Below, in pieces: positions 1 to 7,474 of a stretch of DNA of 40,025 nucleotides. The position numbers and the translations under genes were made by a program. Origin of the DNA: Streptomyces sp. ISL-36 (lineage in GTDB: Bacteria > Actinomycetota > Actinomycetes > Streptomycetales > Streptomycetaceae); assembly GCF_018614205.1 (NCBI RefSeq), contig NZ_JAGGOS010000130.1, positions 1 through 40,025 on the forward strand. Direction: 5' to 3'. Under the pieces are notes generated by a model. That model was given only the letters and a program-made list of their open reading frames with translations. It was not told the DNA's origin and did not search any database. The first letter of the stretch is position 1. Every line of letters begins with the position of its first letter.

Positions 1-905
1 GGCCGGCGCACGCGGCGCCCGAGCGGCGGCGGGCCGGGCGGGGCGTCGGACTCCTCGCGGCCGTGGCGATCGCCGCGGCGGCCGTCGGCGGAGGCACGGC
101 GACCCTGGTCCAGCAGCTGACCGCGGACGGCACCACCACCGCGTCCGGTGTCACCGGGACGACCGTCTCGGCGAGCAGCAAGGGCACCGTCGCCGGCGTC
201 GCCGAGGCCGTCTCCCCGTCCATCGTGGAGATCTCCGCGACCTCGACCTCCGGCAAGGCCACCGGCTCCGGCGTGATCATCACCGGCGACGGCGAGATCG
301 TCACCAACAACCACGTCGTCTCCGGCGCCTCCGCGATCAAGGTGCGGCTCTCCGACGGCAAGACGTACGACGCCCGGGTCGTCGGCACGGACCCCGACAA
401 GGACCTGGCGCTGATCAAGCTCAGCGGGGCGTCCGGCCTGAAGGCGGCCACCCTCGGCGACTCCGGCACCGTGAAGGTCGGTGACGAGGTCGTCGCGATC
501 GGCTCTCCCGAGGGCCTGACCGGCACGGTCACCAGCGGCATCGTCTCCGCGCTCGACCGCGATGTGACCGTGGCCAAGGACGACGGCCAGGAACAGCAGC
601 AGCAGCCGCAGTACGACCCGCGGCAGGGCTGGCCCTTCGAGTTCGGCGGGCAGCAGTTCAACGGGGACACCGGCTCGTCGAAGACGACGTACAAGGCGAT
701 CCAGACGGACGCCTCGCTCAACCCCGGGAATTCCGGCGGTGCGCTGATCAATATGAACGGCGAGATCATCGGCATCAATTCGGCCATGTACGCGCCGAGT
801 GCCTCCAGCGGTTCCTCGGCCGGCAGCGTCGGCCTCGGATTCGCCATTCCCGTCAACACCCTCAAGGCCGATCTGGACGAGCTCCGGTCCGGCGGCGCCA
901 ACTGA
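1..905 (+). CDS. HtrA-like trypsin family serine protease, membrane anchored (5' partial)
   Basis: The reading frame is open from position 3 to the TGA at 903-905, and the true start lies left of the window. An Arg-rich stretch is followed by one hydrophobic helix (about 48-115 nt) and a Ser/Thr-rich linker, so the protease domain should face outside the membrane. The catalytic triad is readable: His in TNNHVV (codon 312-314), Asp in DKDLALIKL (402-404) and Ser in NPGNSGG (732-734). The chain ends about 50 residues after the Ser loop, so there is no PDZ domain, unlike classical DegP/HtrA. A Gln-rich insert (QEQQQQPQ) sits in the protease domain. The response regulator gene begins 20 bp downstream, and the same protease/regulator/kinase order is recalled from S. 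coelicolor SCO4157-4155. A role in envelope protein quality control is inferred from the family. Confidence 0.9.
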   Translation, partial: PAHAAPERRRAGRGVGLLAAVAIAAAAVGGGTATLVQQLTADGTTTASGVTGTTVSASSKGTVAGVAEAVSPSIVEISATSTSGKATGSGVIITGDGEIVTNNHVVSGASAIKVRLSDGKTYDARVVGTDPDKDLALIKLSGASGLKAATLGDSGTVKVGDEVVAIGSPEGLTGTVTSGIVSALDRDVTVAKDDGQEQQQQPQYDPRQGWPFEFGGQQFNGDTGSSKTTYKAIQTDASLNPGNSGGALINMNGEIIGINSAMYAPSASSGSSAGSVGLGFAIPVNTLKADLDELRSGGAN

Positions 906-925
906 ACGCGTGCGAGGCTGGCCCC

Positions 926-1651
926 ATGACTGGCCCGGTGAACGAAGGCGACCGCATCCTCATCGTCGACGACGAGCCCGCCGTGCGGGAGGCGCTGCGG
1001 CGCAGTCTCGCCTTCGAGGGGTACGGGACCGAGGAGGCGGTCGACGGCGTCGACGCCCTCGCCGCGATGGAGTCGTACGCGCCCGACCTCGTCGTCCTCG
1101 ACATCCAGATGCCCCGCATGGACGGCCTCACGGCCGCCCGCCGCATCCGGGCGTCCGGCTCGACCGTGCCGATCCTCATGCTGACGGCGCGGGACACGGT
1201 CGGCGACCGGGTGACCGGCCTCGACGCGGGCGCCGACGACTACCTGGTGAAGCCCTTCGAGCTGGACGAGCTCTTCGCCCGGATCCGGGCCCTGCTGCGC
1301 CGCAGCTCGTACGCGGCCGTCACCGGCACGGAGCCGGAGGGCGAGGTGCTCTCCTTCGCCGACCTGCGGATGGACCTGGCGACCCGCGAGGTGACGCGCG
1401 GCGGCCGGCCGGTGGAGCTGACCCGGACGGAGTTCACGCTCCTGGAGATGTTCCTGGCCCACCCCCGCCAGGTGCTGACCCGCGAGCAGATCCTGAAGGC
1501 CGTGTGGGGCTTCGACTTCGAGCCGAGTTCGAACTCGCTCGACGTGTACGTGATGTACCTGCGGCGCAAGACGGAGGCGGGCGGCGAGCCGCGCCTGGTG
1601 CACACGGTGCGGGGCGTGGGCTACGTCCTGCGTGGCGGAGGTCCGGAGTGA
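926..1651 (+). CDS. Two-component response regulator, OmpR/PhoB family
   Basis: This is a 241-residue DNA-binding response regulator. The N-terminal receiver domain (about 10-125) shows the acidic pair D15-D16, the phosphoacceptor D59 in VVLDIQMPR and the conserved Lys in YLVKPFEL. The C-terminal winged helix (about 145-238) has the usual LTRTEFTLLEMF and VHTVRGVGYVLR motifs. The ATG lies 20 bp after the protease stop, and the TGA overlaps the GTG of the kinase gene (GTGA), so the two are probably translationally coupled. Length and domain order are normal. The partner is the kinase at 1648-3078. The target genes cannot be read from the sequence; the adjacent protease is the obvious candidate. 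Confidence 0.95.
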   Translation: MTGPVNEGDRILIVDDEPAVREALRRSLAFEGYGTEEAVDGVDALAAMESYAPDLVVLDIQMPRMDGLTAARRIRASGSTVPILMLTARDTVGDRVTGLDAGADDYLVKPFELDELFARIRALLRRSSYAAVTGTEPEGEVLSFADLRMDLATREVTRGGRPVELTRTEFTLLEMFLAHPRQVLTREQILKAVWGFDFEPSSNSLDVYVMYLRRKTEAGGEPRLVHTVRGVGYVLRGGGPE

Positions 1652-3078
1652 GCGGTCCGGTGACCTGGTTCCGCTCGCGGCCGCTGCGCTCCAGGCTCGC
1701 CCTGCTCACGGCGGTCGCGGTGGCGCTGGCGGTGGCGGCGGTGTCGGCGGCGTGCTGGTTCGTGACGCGGGCGCAGCTGGAGGCGGAGCTGGACTCGTCG
1801 CTGCGCAGCAGCAGGCTGGACGCCGGCGCGGTCGGGAACCTGGCCCTGACCTGCGCGCGGAGCGGCGAGCCGACGGTGCCGTCGGCGGGCTCGTACACGG
1901 TGCAGATCGTGCTGGGCAACGGCAAGGTCTGTACGTACGGCTCCTCGCCGATCCCCGTCCAGGCGGACGATCTGGCGGTGGCGCGCGGACAGCTGCCGTA
2001 CGCCCTGCACTCGGCGAAGGCCGAGAACGGCAGCGAGATGCGGGTCTACACCTATCCGCAGCCGGCCTTCCAGGACGTGGTCGGCGTCTCCGTCGCCCGC
2101 CCGTTGGCCGAGATCGACAACTCGATGTCCACGCTCGGCTGGGTGCTGCTGCTCGTCTCCGGGATCGGTGCCGTCGGCGCCGGTGCGGCCGGTCTGTGGG
2201 TGGCGCGGGCCGGTCTGAAGCCGGTGGACCGGCTGACCGGGGCGGTGGAGCACGTGGCGCGGACGCAGGATCTGACGGTCCGCATCCCGGTCGAGGGCGA
2301 GGACGAGGTCGCCCGGCTCTCCCGCTCCTTCAACGCGATGACGGCCGCGCTGGCCGTCTCCCGGGACCGCCAGGCGCAGCTGATCGCGGACGCAGGACAC
2401 GAGCTGCGCACCCCGCTGACCTCGCTGCGCACCAACATCGAGCTGCTCGCCCGCAGCGAGGAGACGGGCCGCGCGCTGCCGCCCGAGGACCGGCGGGCGC
2501 TGTTGGCCTCGGTGAAGGCGCAGATGACGGAGCTGGCCGCGCTCATCGGCGATCTGCAGGAACTGGCCCGTCCGGACGCGGTGCAGCCGGGCCCGCTGGA
2601 GGTGGTCCCGCTCCACTCCATCCTGCGCTCGGCGCTGGACCGGGCCCGGCTGCGCGGGCCCGAGCTGACCTTCCGTACCGACCTGGCGCCCTGGTACGTA
2701 CGGGCGGAGTCGGCCGCGTTGGAGCGTGCCCTGGTGAACGTGCTGGACAACGCGGTGAAGTTCTCGCCGCCGCGGGGCACGGTCGAGGTGACCCTGATGC
2801 GGGGCGAGCTGACAGTTCGCGACCACGGCCCCGGCATCGCAGCGGAGGAGCTGCCCCATGTCTTCGACCGCTTCTGGCGCTCCCCGTCGGCGCGCAGCCT
2901 GCCCGGCTCGGGCCTCGGCCTGTCGATCGTGGCCCGCACGGTCCAGCAGGCCGGCGGCACGGTGGCCCTGACGGCGGCGGAGGACGGCGGGACGGCGGCG
3001 GTGATCAGCCTCCCGGGTGCGCCGACTCCGCCGCCGGAGCGGTCAGTTGTGGCGGATGAGGGACTCGACGAGACCTGA
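1648..3078 (+). CDS. Two-component sensor histidine kinase
   Basis: This is a 476-residue membrane kinase paired with the upstream regulator. The GTG at 1648 overlaps the regulator stop and excludes the much longer open frame upstream. Order of parts: helix 1 (about 14-37), an extracytoplasmic sensor of about 120 residues, helix 2 (about 163-190), HAMP (about 190-240), HisKA with the phosphoacceptor H251 in DAGHELRTPL, and an HATPase_c domain with the N box NVLDNAVKFSPP, DHGPGI and GSGLGLSIV. The sensor holds two Cys residues (LTCARSG and GKVCTYG) that could form a disulfide. The last 36 bp overlap the end of the oppositely oriented phospholipase gene. The signal sensed is unknown; the neighbouring protease suggests envelope stress, which is inference. 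Confidence 0.95.
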   Translation: MSGPVTWFRSRPLRSRLALLTAVAVALAVAAVSAACWFVTRAQLEAELDSSLRSSRLDAGAVGNLALTCARSGEPTVPSAGSYTVQIVLGNGKVCTYGSSPIPVQADDLAVARGQLPYALHSAKAENGSEMRVYTYPQPAFQDVVGVSVARPLAEIDNSMSTLGWVLLLVSGIGAVGAGAAGLWVARAGLKPVDRLTGAVEHVARTQDLTVRIPVEGEDEVARLSRSFNAMTAALAVSRDRQAQLIADAGHELRTPLTSLRTNIELLARSEETGRALPPEDRRALLASVKAQMTELAALIGDLQELARPDAVQPGPLEVVPLHSILRSALDRARLRGPELTFRTDLAPWYVRAESAALERALVNVLDNAVKFSPPRGTVEVTLMRGELTVRDHGPGIAAEELPHVFDRFWRSPSARSLPGSGLGLSIVARTVQQAGGTVALTAAEDGGTAAVISLPGAPTPPPERSVVADEGLDET

Positions 3079-3909
3079 GCGGGTGTTCGGGAAGTCCATC
3101 GGGACGATCCCGAGCCCCTTCCAGCCGGTGGCCTCCCCGCCGTCGAGGAAGGAGTGGACGTTGGGGTTGAGCCGGTCGGAGTTCCAGCGGGGCGGGAGCA
3201 GGGCCGCGGTGGAGACGTAGTTGACGTAAAGCCTGCCGGGCTGGGTGGCGGCCTTCCTGAAATGGGACTCGATCTTCGGGTACTTGGCTCCGGGCTCGGC
3301 CATGTAGTCGTCCTGGATGTCGAAGAACGTGCCGTCGCCGTAGCGCAGCCCCGGCAGGCCGGCGTTGTCGGCGAGCAGGACGACCCGGCCGCGCGCCTCG
3401 CCGAGCAAGGGCAGGCCCGTGCCGATCCGGAAGAGGGACCGCCAGCCGCGGACGTCCAGGTAGTCGTCGAAGATCTGGCGGAAGGCGGCGTCGGAGTCCT
3501 CGGAGTACTCCTGTTTGACCCGCATGAGGACGGTCTCGGAGGGGTGGGCGGCGAGGAAGTCGCGACAGGCGACGAGGACGTCGCCGAACATCATGTTCTG
3601 GTAGTAGGCGCCGTGGTGGATGGCGAAGGAGCCGCCGGTCACCCGGCAGCGGACGTCCAGGAAGCGGATGCCGCTGTCCAGCTGCTGGGCGATGGTCGTG
3701 TTCTGACAGGCCACCCAGGGGCCGCCGAAGCGGGCGCCGGAGTCGTGGGTGCCGGGGATGGTGAGCTTCTGGAGCGGGGTGGGGTCGCCGTGGCCGGCCA
3801 TCCAGTCCCGCAGCCCGAGGGCTCGGGTGCGCGCCCGGGCGGGCGGGGCTCCGATGAGGACGGTGGCGGTGGTCGCCGCGGCTCCCGCGAGAAAGCTTCG
3901 TCGGTCCAT
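3043..3909 (-). CDS. Secreted phosphatidylinositol-specific phospholipase C-like phosphodiesterase
   Basis: This 288-residue protein is probably exported by Tat: the N-terminus has RRSFLAG, a hydrophobic stretch and a PARA cleavage-type region near residue 26. The PI-PLC X-domain pattern is clear. IPGTHDSGA gives catalytic H55, FLDVRCR gives D85 and R87, and IHHG holds the second catalytic His (H99). Length is close to that of single-domain bacterial PI-PLC enzymes. It would cleave phosphodiester head groups of phosphoinositol-type lipids outside the cell, forming a cyclic product, by family knowledge. It lies downstream of the 5'-nucleotidase on the same strand, with a strong hairpin between them, so it probably has its own promoter. 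Its last 36 bp overlap the kinase gene end to end. Confidence 0.88.
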   Translation of the reverse strand: MDRRSFLAGAAATTATVLIGAPPARARTRALGLRDWMAGHGDPTPLQKLTIPGTHDSGARFGGPWVACQNTTIAQQLDSGIRFLDVRCRVTGGSFAIHHGAYYQNMMFGDVLVACRDFLAAHPSETVLMRVKQEYSEDSDAAFRQIFDDYLDVRGWRSLFRIGTGLPLLGEARGRVVLLADNAGLPGLRYGDGTFFDIQDDYMAEPGAKYPKIESHFRKAATQPGRLYVNYVSTAALLPPRWNSDRLNPNVHSFLDGGEATGWKGLGIVPMDFPNTRSGLVESLIRHN

Positions 3910-3970
3910 GGCCGGGAGTATGACGGGTACGCGTCAAACAGCACCAGGGGCGGGAGGGCCCGTACGCGAA

Positions 3971-4006
3971 AGGGGCGGCGGACCGCCGAAACGGTCCGCC
4001 GCCCCT
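3971..4006 (-). terminator. Hairpin terminator after the 5'-nucleotidase gene
   Basis: A perfect 15-bp GC-rich stem (3971-3985 pairs with 3992-4006) has a 6-base loop and sits 19 bp past the 5'-nucleotidase stop. In the minus direction the stem is followed by TTTCGCG, a short U tract typical of Streptomyces terminators. It separates the nucleotidase from the phospholipase. Confidence 0.75.
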
Positions 4007-4024
4007 CCCCCTCGCCCTACGTGG

Positions 4025-5836
4025 TTACTTGACGACCGTGATCCGGTCCGCCGCCGGCGGCGCCAGCGGTGCGGCCGCCGAGGAGTGGGCCGCCAGGTAG
4101 GTGTTGAACAGGTCCAGGTCCGAGGCGCCGACCAGCTTGTTCGTGCCCGCCGCCAGGGCCGGGAAGCCGTCGCCGCCGCCCGCGAGGAACTCGTTCATCG
4201 CGACCCGGTAGGTCTTCGCCGGGTCGATCGGCTCACCGTTCAGCCTGACCGAGCCGTCCACGACCCGGTCCGCGCCCGTCTTCGTCATGTCGAGCGTGTA
4301 GGTGAGGCCCTTCGAGACCTGCAGGATCTTGACCGAGGCCGCGTTCGAGCCGCTGACCTGCTGCTTCAGCGCGGCGAGCAGGTTCGCGCCGGACAGGTCG
4401 ACGACGTTCATCATGTTGGTGAACGGCTGCACGGTGAAGGACTCCCCGTACGTCACCACACCGTCGCCCTCGGCGCCGGACGCCTTGTACACCAGGTCCG
4501 AGCGGATACCGCCCGGGTTCATCAGCGCCAGCTGCGCGCCGCCCTTGTCCGCCGGGGACAGGCCCTCCAGCTGGGCGTCCGCGATCAGGTCGCCGAGCGG
4601 CTTCTCGTACGCCGTCGAGCCACGGCCGTTGATGTCGGCGGAGATGAAGCCCTGCGGCCTGTTCGCGATCGGGGCGGCCAGCGCGTTCCAGTCGCGGATC
4701 AGGTCGGTGATGTCCTTGGCCTTGGGCACGTCACGGGTGACGACGTGATTGGCCGACGCGACCGACGTACGGACGATGTCCTTGGTGCGGCGGTCGTAGG
4801 TGAGCGTGGTGTCCGTGTAGAGCTTGCCGTACGAGGACGCCGAGGTGACCAGGCGCGGCTTGCCGGACGGGTCCGGGATGGTGCAGACGTACGCCTGGTG
4901 AGTGTGGCCGGTGACCAGCGCGTCGACCTGCGGGTTCACGTTCTTGGCAATCTCGGTGATCGGGCCGGAGATGCCGTCGCCCGGGCCGGGGCTGTCGCAG
5001 TCGTAGTTGTACGCGCCGGAGGCCGGGGCACCGCCCTCGTGGACGAGCGCGACGATGGACTTCACGCCCTTGCGCTCCAGGACCTTCGTGTACTTGTTGA
5101 TCGTCTCGACCTCGTCGCCGAACTTCAGGCCCTTGACGCCCTCGGCGGTGACGATGTTCGGGGTGCCCTCCAGGGTCACGCCGATGAAGCCGATCCTGAC
5201 GCCGTTCCTCTCCCAGATGAAGTACGGGTCGAGCAGCGGCTTGCCGGTCTTCTCGTCCGTCACATTGGCCGCGAGGTACGGGAAGTCGGCGCCCTCGAAG
5301 GTCTTGCCGTCGACGGCACAGCCGGCGGTCGGGTGACAGCCGCCGTTCTGCATCCGGGCCAGCTCGCGCGCGCCCTCGTCGAACTCGTGGTTGCCGACCG
5401 AGGTGACGTCGAGGTCCAGCTTGTTCAGCGCCTCGATCGTCGGCTCGTCGTGGAAGAGCCCGGACAGCAGCGGCGAGGCGCCGATCAGGTCACCGGCCGC
5501 GGCCGTGACGGAGTAACGGTTCCCCTCACGCGCCTGACGCAGGTGCGTGGCCAGGTACTCGACACCGCCGGCGTCGATCTTCTCCGTGGTGCCGTCCTCG
5601 TGGACGTGCGTGACCTGGCCCGAGGAACCGGCCGGCGGCTCCAGGTTGCCGTGGAGGTCGTTGAAGGAGAGCAGCTGGACGTCGACCGTCCGGCCCCAGC
5701 CCCCACCAGCGCCCTGGCTCCGGTCCTGGGCGGCCCCGGCGGGCAGCGCCGCGACGAGCGCCCCGACGGTCGCAATTCCCGCACCGACGACGAGAATCCG
5801 CCGCCCCGCCCTGTTCTTCTTCCGTGTCGCTGACAT
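4025..5836 (-). CDS. Secreted 5'-nucleotidase / 2',3'-cyclic nucleotide phosphodiesterase
   Basis: This 603-residue secreted metallophosphoesterase is of the UshA/CpdB type. The ATG at 5836 gives a basic start, a hydrophobic helix and an AGA-A signal peptidase site near residue 35; the open frame continues upstream but has no signal there. Metal-site motifs appear in order: FNDLHGN, AGDLIG, GNHEFDEG, LVHEGG and TGHTHQAY. The C-terminal 5_nucleotid_C domain (about 360-590) has LMNPGGIRSD and the FNTYLA end. There are Cys pairs near GGCHPTAGC and YDCD/YVC. It would release phosphate from extracellular nucleotides, which fits the phosphate-scavenging theme of this region; the recalled orthologue is SCO4152. 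Upstream on the minus strand, TAGGCT (5896-5901) is a candidate -10. No convincing PhoP box was found. Confidence 0.93.
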   Translation of the reverse strand: MSATRKKNRAGRRILVVGAGIATVGALVAALPAGAAQDRSQGAGGGWGRTVDVQLLSFNDLHGNLEPPAGSSGQVTHVHEDGTTEKIDAGGVEYLATHLRQAREGNRYSVTAAAGDLIGASPLLSGLFHDEPTIEALNKLDLDVTSVGNHEFDEGARELARMQNGGCHPTAGCAVDGKTFEGADFPYLAANVTDEKTGKPLLDPYFIWERNGVRIGFIGVTLEGTPNIVTAEGVKGLKFGDEVETINKYTKVLERKGVKSIVALVHEGGAPASGAYNYDCDSPGPGDGISGPITEIAKNVNPQVDALVTGHTHQAYVCTIPDPSGKPRLVTSASSYGKLYTDTTLTYDRRTKDIVRTSVASANHVVTRDVPKAKDITDLIRDWNALAAPIANRPQGFISADINGRGSTAYEKPLGDLIADAQLEGLSPADKGGAQLALMNPGGIRSDLVYKASGAEGDGVVTYGESFTVQPFTNMMNVVDLSGANLLAALKQQVSGSNAASVKILQVSKGLTYTLDMTKTGADRVVDGSVRLNGEPIDPAKTYRVAMNEFLAGGGDGFPALAAGTNKLVGASDLDLFNTYLAAHSSAAAPLAPPAADRITVVK

Positions 5837-5973
5837 CGCTTCCCTTGCTCCTCGCCCCTTTTGTGGCGGTGTTCGACCACCTGCTCTGCGAGCGCAGCCT
5901 AGAGTCAACGCGCGTAGCGCAACAGGGGGTGGCCGGTTACGAGCTGGTTGCCTTTGCCGGTCCTCTTCCGCCG

Positions 5974-5987
5974 TAGGCTCGGAGACA
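5974..5987 (+). promoter_or_regulatory. Candidate -10 for leaderless mshD transcript
   Basis: TAGGCT at 5974-5979 lies seven bases before the mshD ATG (5987). This spacing puts the transcription start at or beside the start codon. A GGAG at 5981-5984 is too close to act as a ribosome site, so a leaderless mRNA is likely. TTGCCG at 5954-5959 is a possible -35, but its 14-bp spacer is short. Confidence 0.4.
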
Positions 5988-6913
5988 TGACTTCTGACGC
6001 GGCACCGGCCCTCGAACCCGGCCGGCAGATCCACACCCTCGACGAGCTCTCCCCCGACCAGGTCCAGGACGTCCTGGACCTGCTGGAGGCGGCCGACCGC
6101 GCCGACGGCATGCACGCCGTGTCCGAGCAGGGCCGGCTGTATCTGCGCCACGGCAGGCGTGAGGGTGTACGGCACTTCCTGCTCACCGTCGGCCCGCATC
6201 TCTACGGGTACGCCCAGCTGGAGGACACCGATCCGGTGGAGGCCCCCGCGGCCGAGCTGGTCGTCCACCCCTCGCACCGCGGGCGCGGGCACGGCCGGGC
6301 GCTCGGGACGGCGCTGCTCGCGGCCTCGGGCAAGCGGCTGCGGGTGTGGGCGCACGGCGGCAAGTCGGCGGCGCGGCACCTGGCCCAGGTGCTCGGCCTC
6401 ACCCTCTTCCGGGAACTGCGTCAGCTGCGCCGCCCGTTGGTACCGCTCGACATTCCCGAGCCGGTCCTGCCGGAGGGCGTCACCGTCCGCACCTTCGTGC
6501 CGGGCCAGGACGACGCGGCCTGGCTCGCCGTCAACGCGGCCGCCTTCGCGCACCACCCCGAGCAGGGCTCGCTCACCCAGCGCGACCTGGACGACCGCAT
6601 GTCCGAGCCGTGGTTCGACCCCAAGGGCTTCTTCCTGGCGGAGAAGGAGGGGCGGCTGATCGGCTTCCACTGGACGAAGGTGCACGCGGAGGAGCAGCTC
6701 GGCGAGGTCTACGTGGTCGGGATCCTGCCGGACGCGCAGGGCGGCGGCCTCGGCAAGGCGCTCACCGCGATCGGTCTGCGGCATCTGGCGGCGGAGGGGC
6801 TGCCGACGGCGATGCTGTACGTGGACGCGGACAACACGGCGGCGGTGACGGTGTACGAGCGGCTCGGCTTCGTCACCCACGAGGTCGACCTGATGTACCG
6901 CACGGAATCGTGA
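5987..6913 (+). CDS. mshD: Mycothiol synthase MshD
   Basis: MshD transfers the acetyl group of acetyl-CoA to Cys-GlcN-Ins, the last step of mycothiol synthesis, in the cytoplasm. The 308-residue product has two GNAT domains in tandem. The N-terminal copy (about 20-140) has VHPSHRGRGHGRALG and the C-terminal copy (about 155-305) has the acetyl-CoA loop ILPDAQGGGLGKALT and a YVDADNTAAVTVYERLGF end. Length matches actinobacterial MshD (about 300-315). ATG 5987 is chosen over upstream starts because the family begins just before the first GNAT fold and because of the promoter spacing. It diverges from the nucleotidase gene and is followed by GC repeats and the YtrA-type operon. Mycothiol confirms an actinomycete host. 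Confidence 0.95.
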   Translation: MTSDAAPALEPGRQIHTLDELSPDQVQDVLDLLEAADRADGMHAVSEQGRLYLRHGRREGVRHFLLTVGPHLYGYAQLEDTDPVEAPAAELVVHPSHRGRGHGRALGTALLAASGKRLRVWAHGGKSAARHLAQVLGLTLFRELRQLRRPLVPLDIPEPVLPEGVTVRTFVPGQDDAAWLAVNAAAFAHHPEQGSLTQRDLDDRMSEPWFDPKGFFLAEKEGRLIGFHWTKVHAEEQLGEVYVVGILPDAQGGGLGKALTAIGLRHLAAEGLPTAMLYVDADNTAAVTVYERLGFVTHEVDLMYRTES

Positions 6914-6920
6914 GGCCGGT

Positions 6921-6993
6921 GGCCTGAGCTCCGGAGGCCGGTGGCCGGGGGCCTGAGCTCCGGAGGCCGGTGACCGGAGGCCGGTGGCCTGAG
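6921..6993 (+). repeat. Short tandem GC repeats between mshD and the gntR operon
   Basis: A 23-bp unit occurs at 6921-6943 and again, identical, at 6950-6972 (period 29 bp). A third degenerate unit follows to about 6993. Each unit contains the self-complementary CTCCGGAG. The stretch begins 7 bp after the mshD stop and may fold into stems that end transcription, but it lacks a U tract. Confidence 0.7.
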
Positions 6994-7040
6994 GTTCAAG
7001 GCCCGAAGATCAGGGGGCGGTTGACACCGCCCCCTCTCTT

Positions 7041-7080
7041 CCACCACCCTTTCACTACTTGATTAGTGAAAGGGTGGTGG
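7041..7080 (+). promoter_or_regulatory. Perfect 17-bp inverted repeat, operator of the YtrA-type GntR regulator
   Basis: The arms 7041-7057 and 7064-7080 are exact reverse complements around the 6-bp spacer CTTGAT; the core reads TTTCACTACTTGATTAGTG. The right arm ends 7 bp before the GTG of the GntR gene. YtrA-subfamily regulators bind ACTA-N6-TAGT-like dyads, so this is the probable autoregulatory site. The arms could also form an RNA hairpin that hides the start region. TTGACA at 7021-7026 is a possible -35 with no matching -10. Confidence 0.75.
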
Positions 7081-7087
7081 AAGGAAC

Positions 7088-7474
7088 GTGCTCGAGTACC
7101 GGATCGACCGGCGCAGCGGAGTCGCCACCTACCTCCAGATCGTGCAGCAGACCAAACAGGCCCTGCGCATGGGTCTGCTGGAACCCGGCGACAAGCTCCC
7201 CACCGCGCGCGAGGTCGTCGAGGCGACGGCCATCAACCCGAACACGGTCCTGAAGGCCTACCGCGAACTGGAGCGCGAGGGCCTCGTCGAGGCCCGCCGG
7301 GGCCTGGGCACCTTCGTCCGCGCGACGCTCGGGACCGCCCCGGCCGAGTCGCCCCTGCGGGGCGAACTCGACGCCTGGGCCCGGCGGGCACGGACGGCCG
7401 GCCTGGAACGGGACGACGTGGCCGCGCTCTTCACATCCGTACTGAAAGAACACTTCGAGGGGGACGACGTATGA
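7088..7474 (+). CDS. GntR family transcriptional regulator, YtrA subfamily
   Basis: This 128-residue repressor-type protein has an N-terminal winged helix-turn-helix (about 12-78), including KLPTAREVVEATAINPNTVLKAYRELEREGLV, and a short C-terminal helical tail (about 80-128), as in YtrA regulators that control ABC exporters. The GTG at 7088 is the only in-frame start after stops in the upstream dyad; GGAAGGA at 7079-7085 is close to it. The TGA overlaps the ATG of the ABC ATPase gene (ATGA), so the three genes are one operon. The perfect inverted repeat just upstream is the likely operator. The inducer is unknown; family members often respond to cell-wall-active compounds. Confidence 0.92.
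   Translation: MLEYRIDRRSGVATYLQIVQQTKQALRMGLLEPGDKLPTAREVVEATAINPNTVLKAYRELEREGLVEARRGLGTFVRATLGTAPAESPLRGELDAWARRARTAGLERDDVAALFTSVLKEHFEGDDV

Noticed and set aside
799..1647. Upstream extension of the sensor kinase frame
   Set aside because: It overlaps the protease and the response regulator in another frame; GTG 1648 gives the correct membrane helix start.
3749..5833. 694-codon plus-strand frame opposite the 5'-nucleotidase
   Set aside because: Antisense shadow with Arg/Val/Asp repeats; the minus strand has all metallophosphatase motifs.
5861..5890. PhoP site before the 5'-nucleotidase
   Set aside because: GTTCGACCACC on the plus strand is a single loose match without a second unit.
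5837..6880. N-terminal extension of the 5'-nucleotidase frame
   Set aside because: The frame is open up to 6880 but overlaps mshD in antisense; the signal peptide begins only at ATG 5836.
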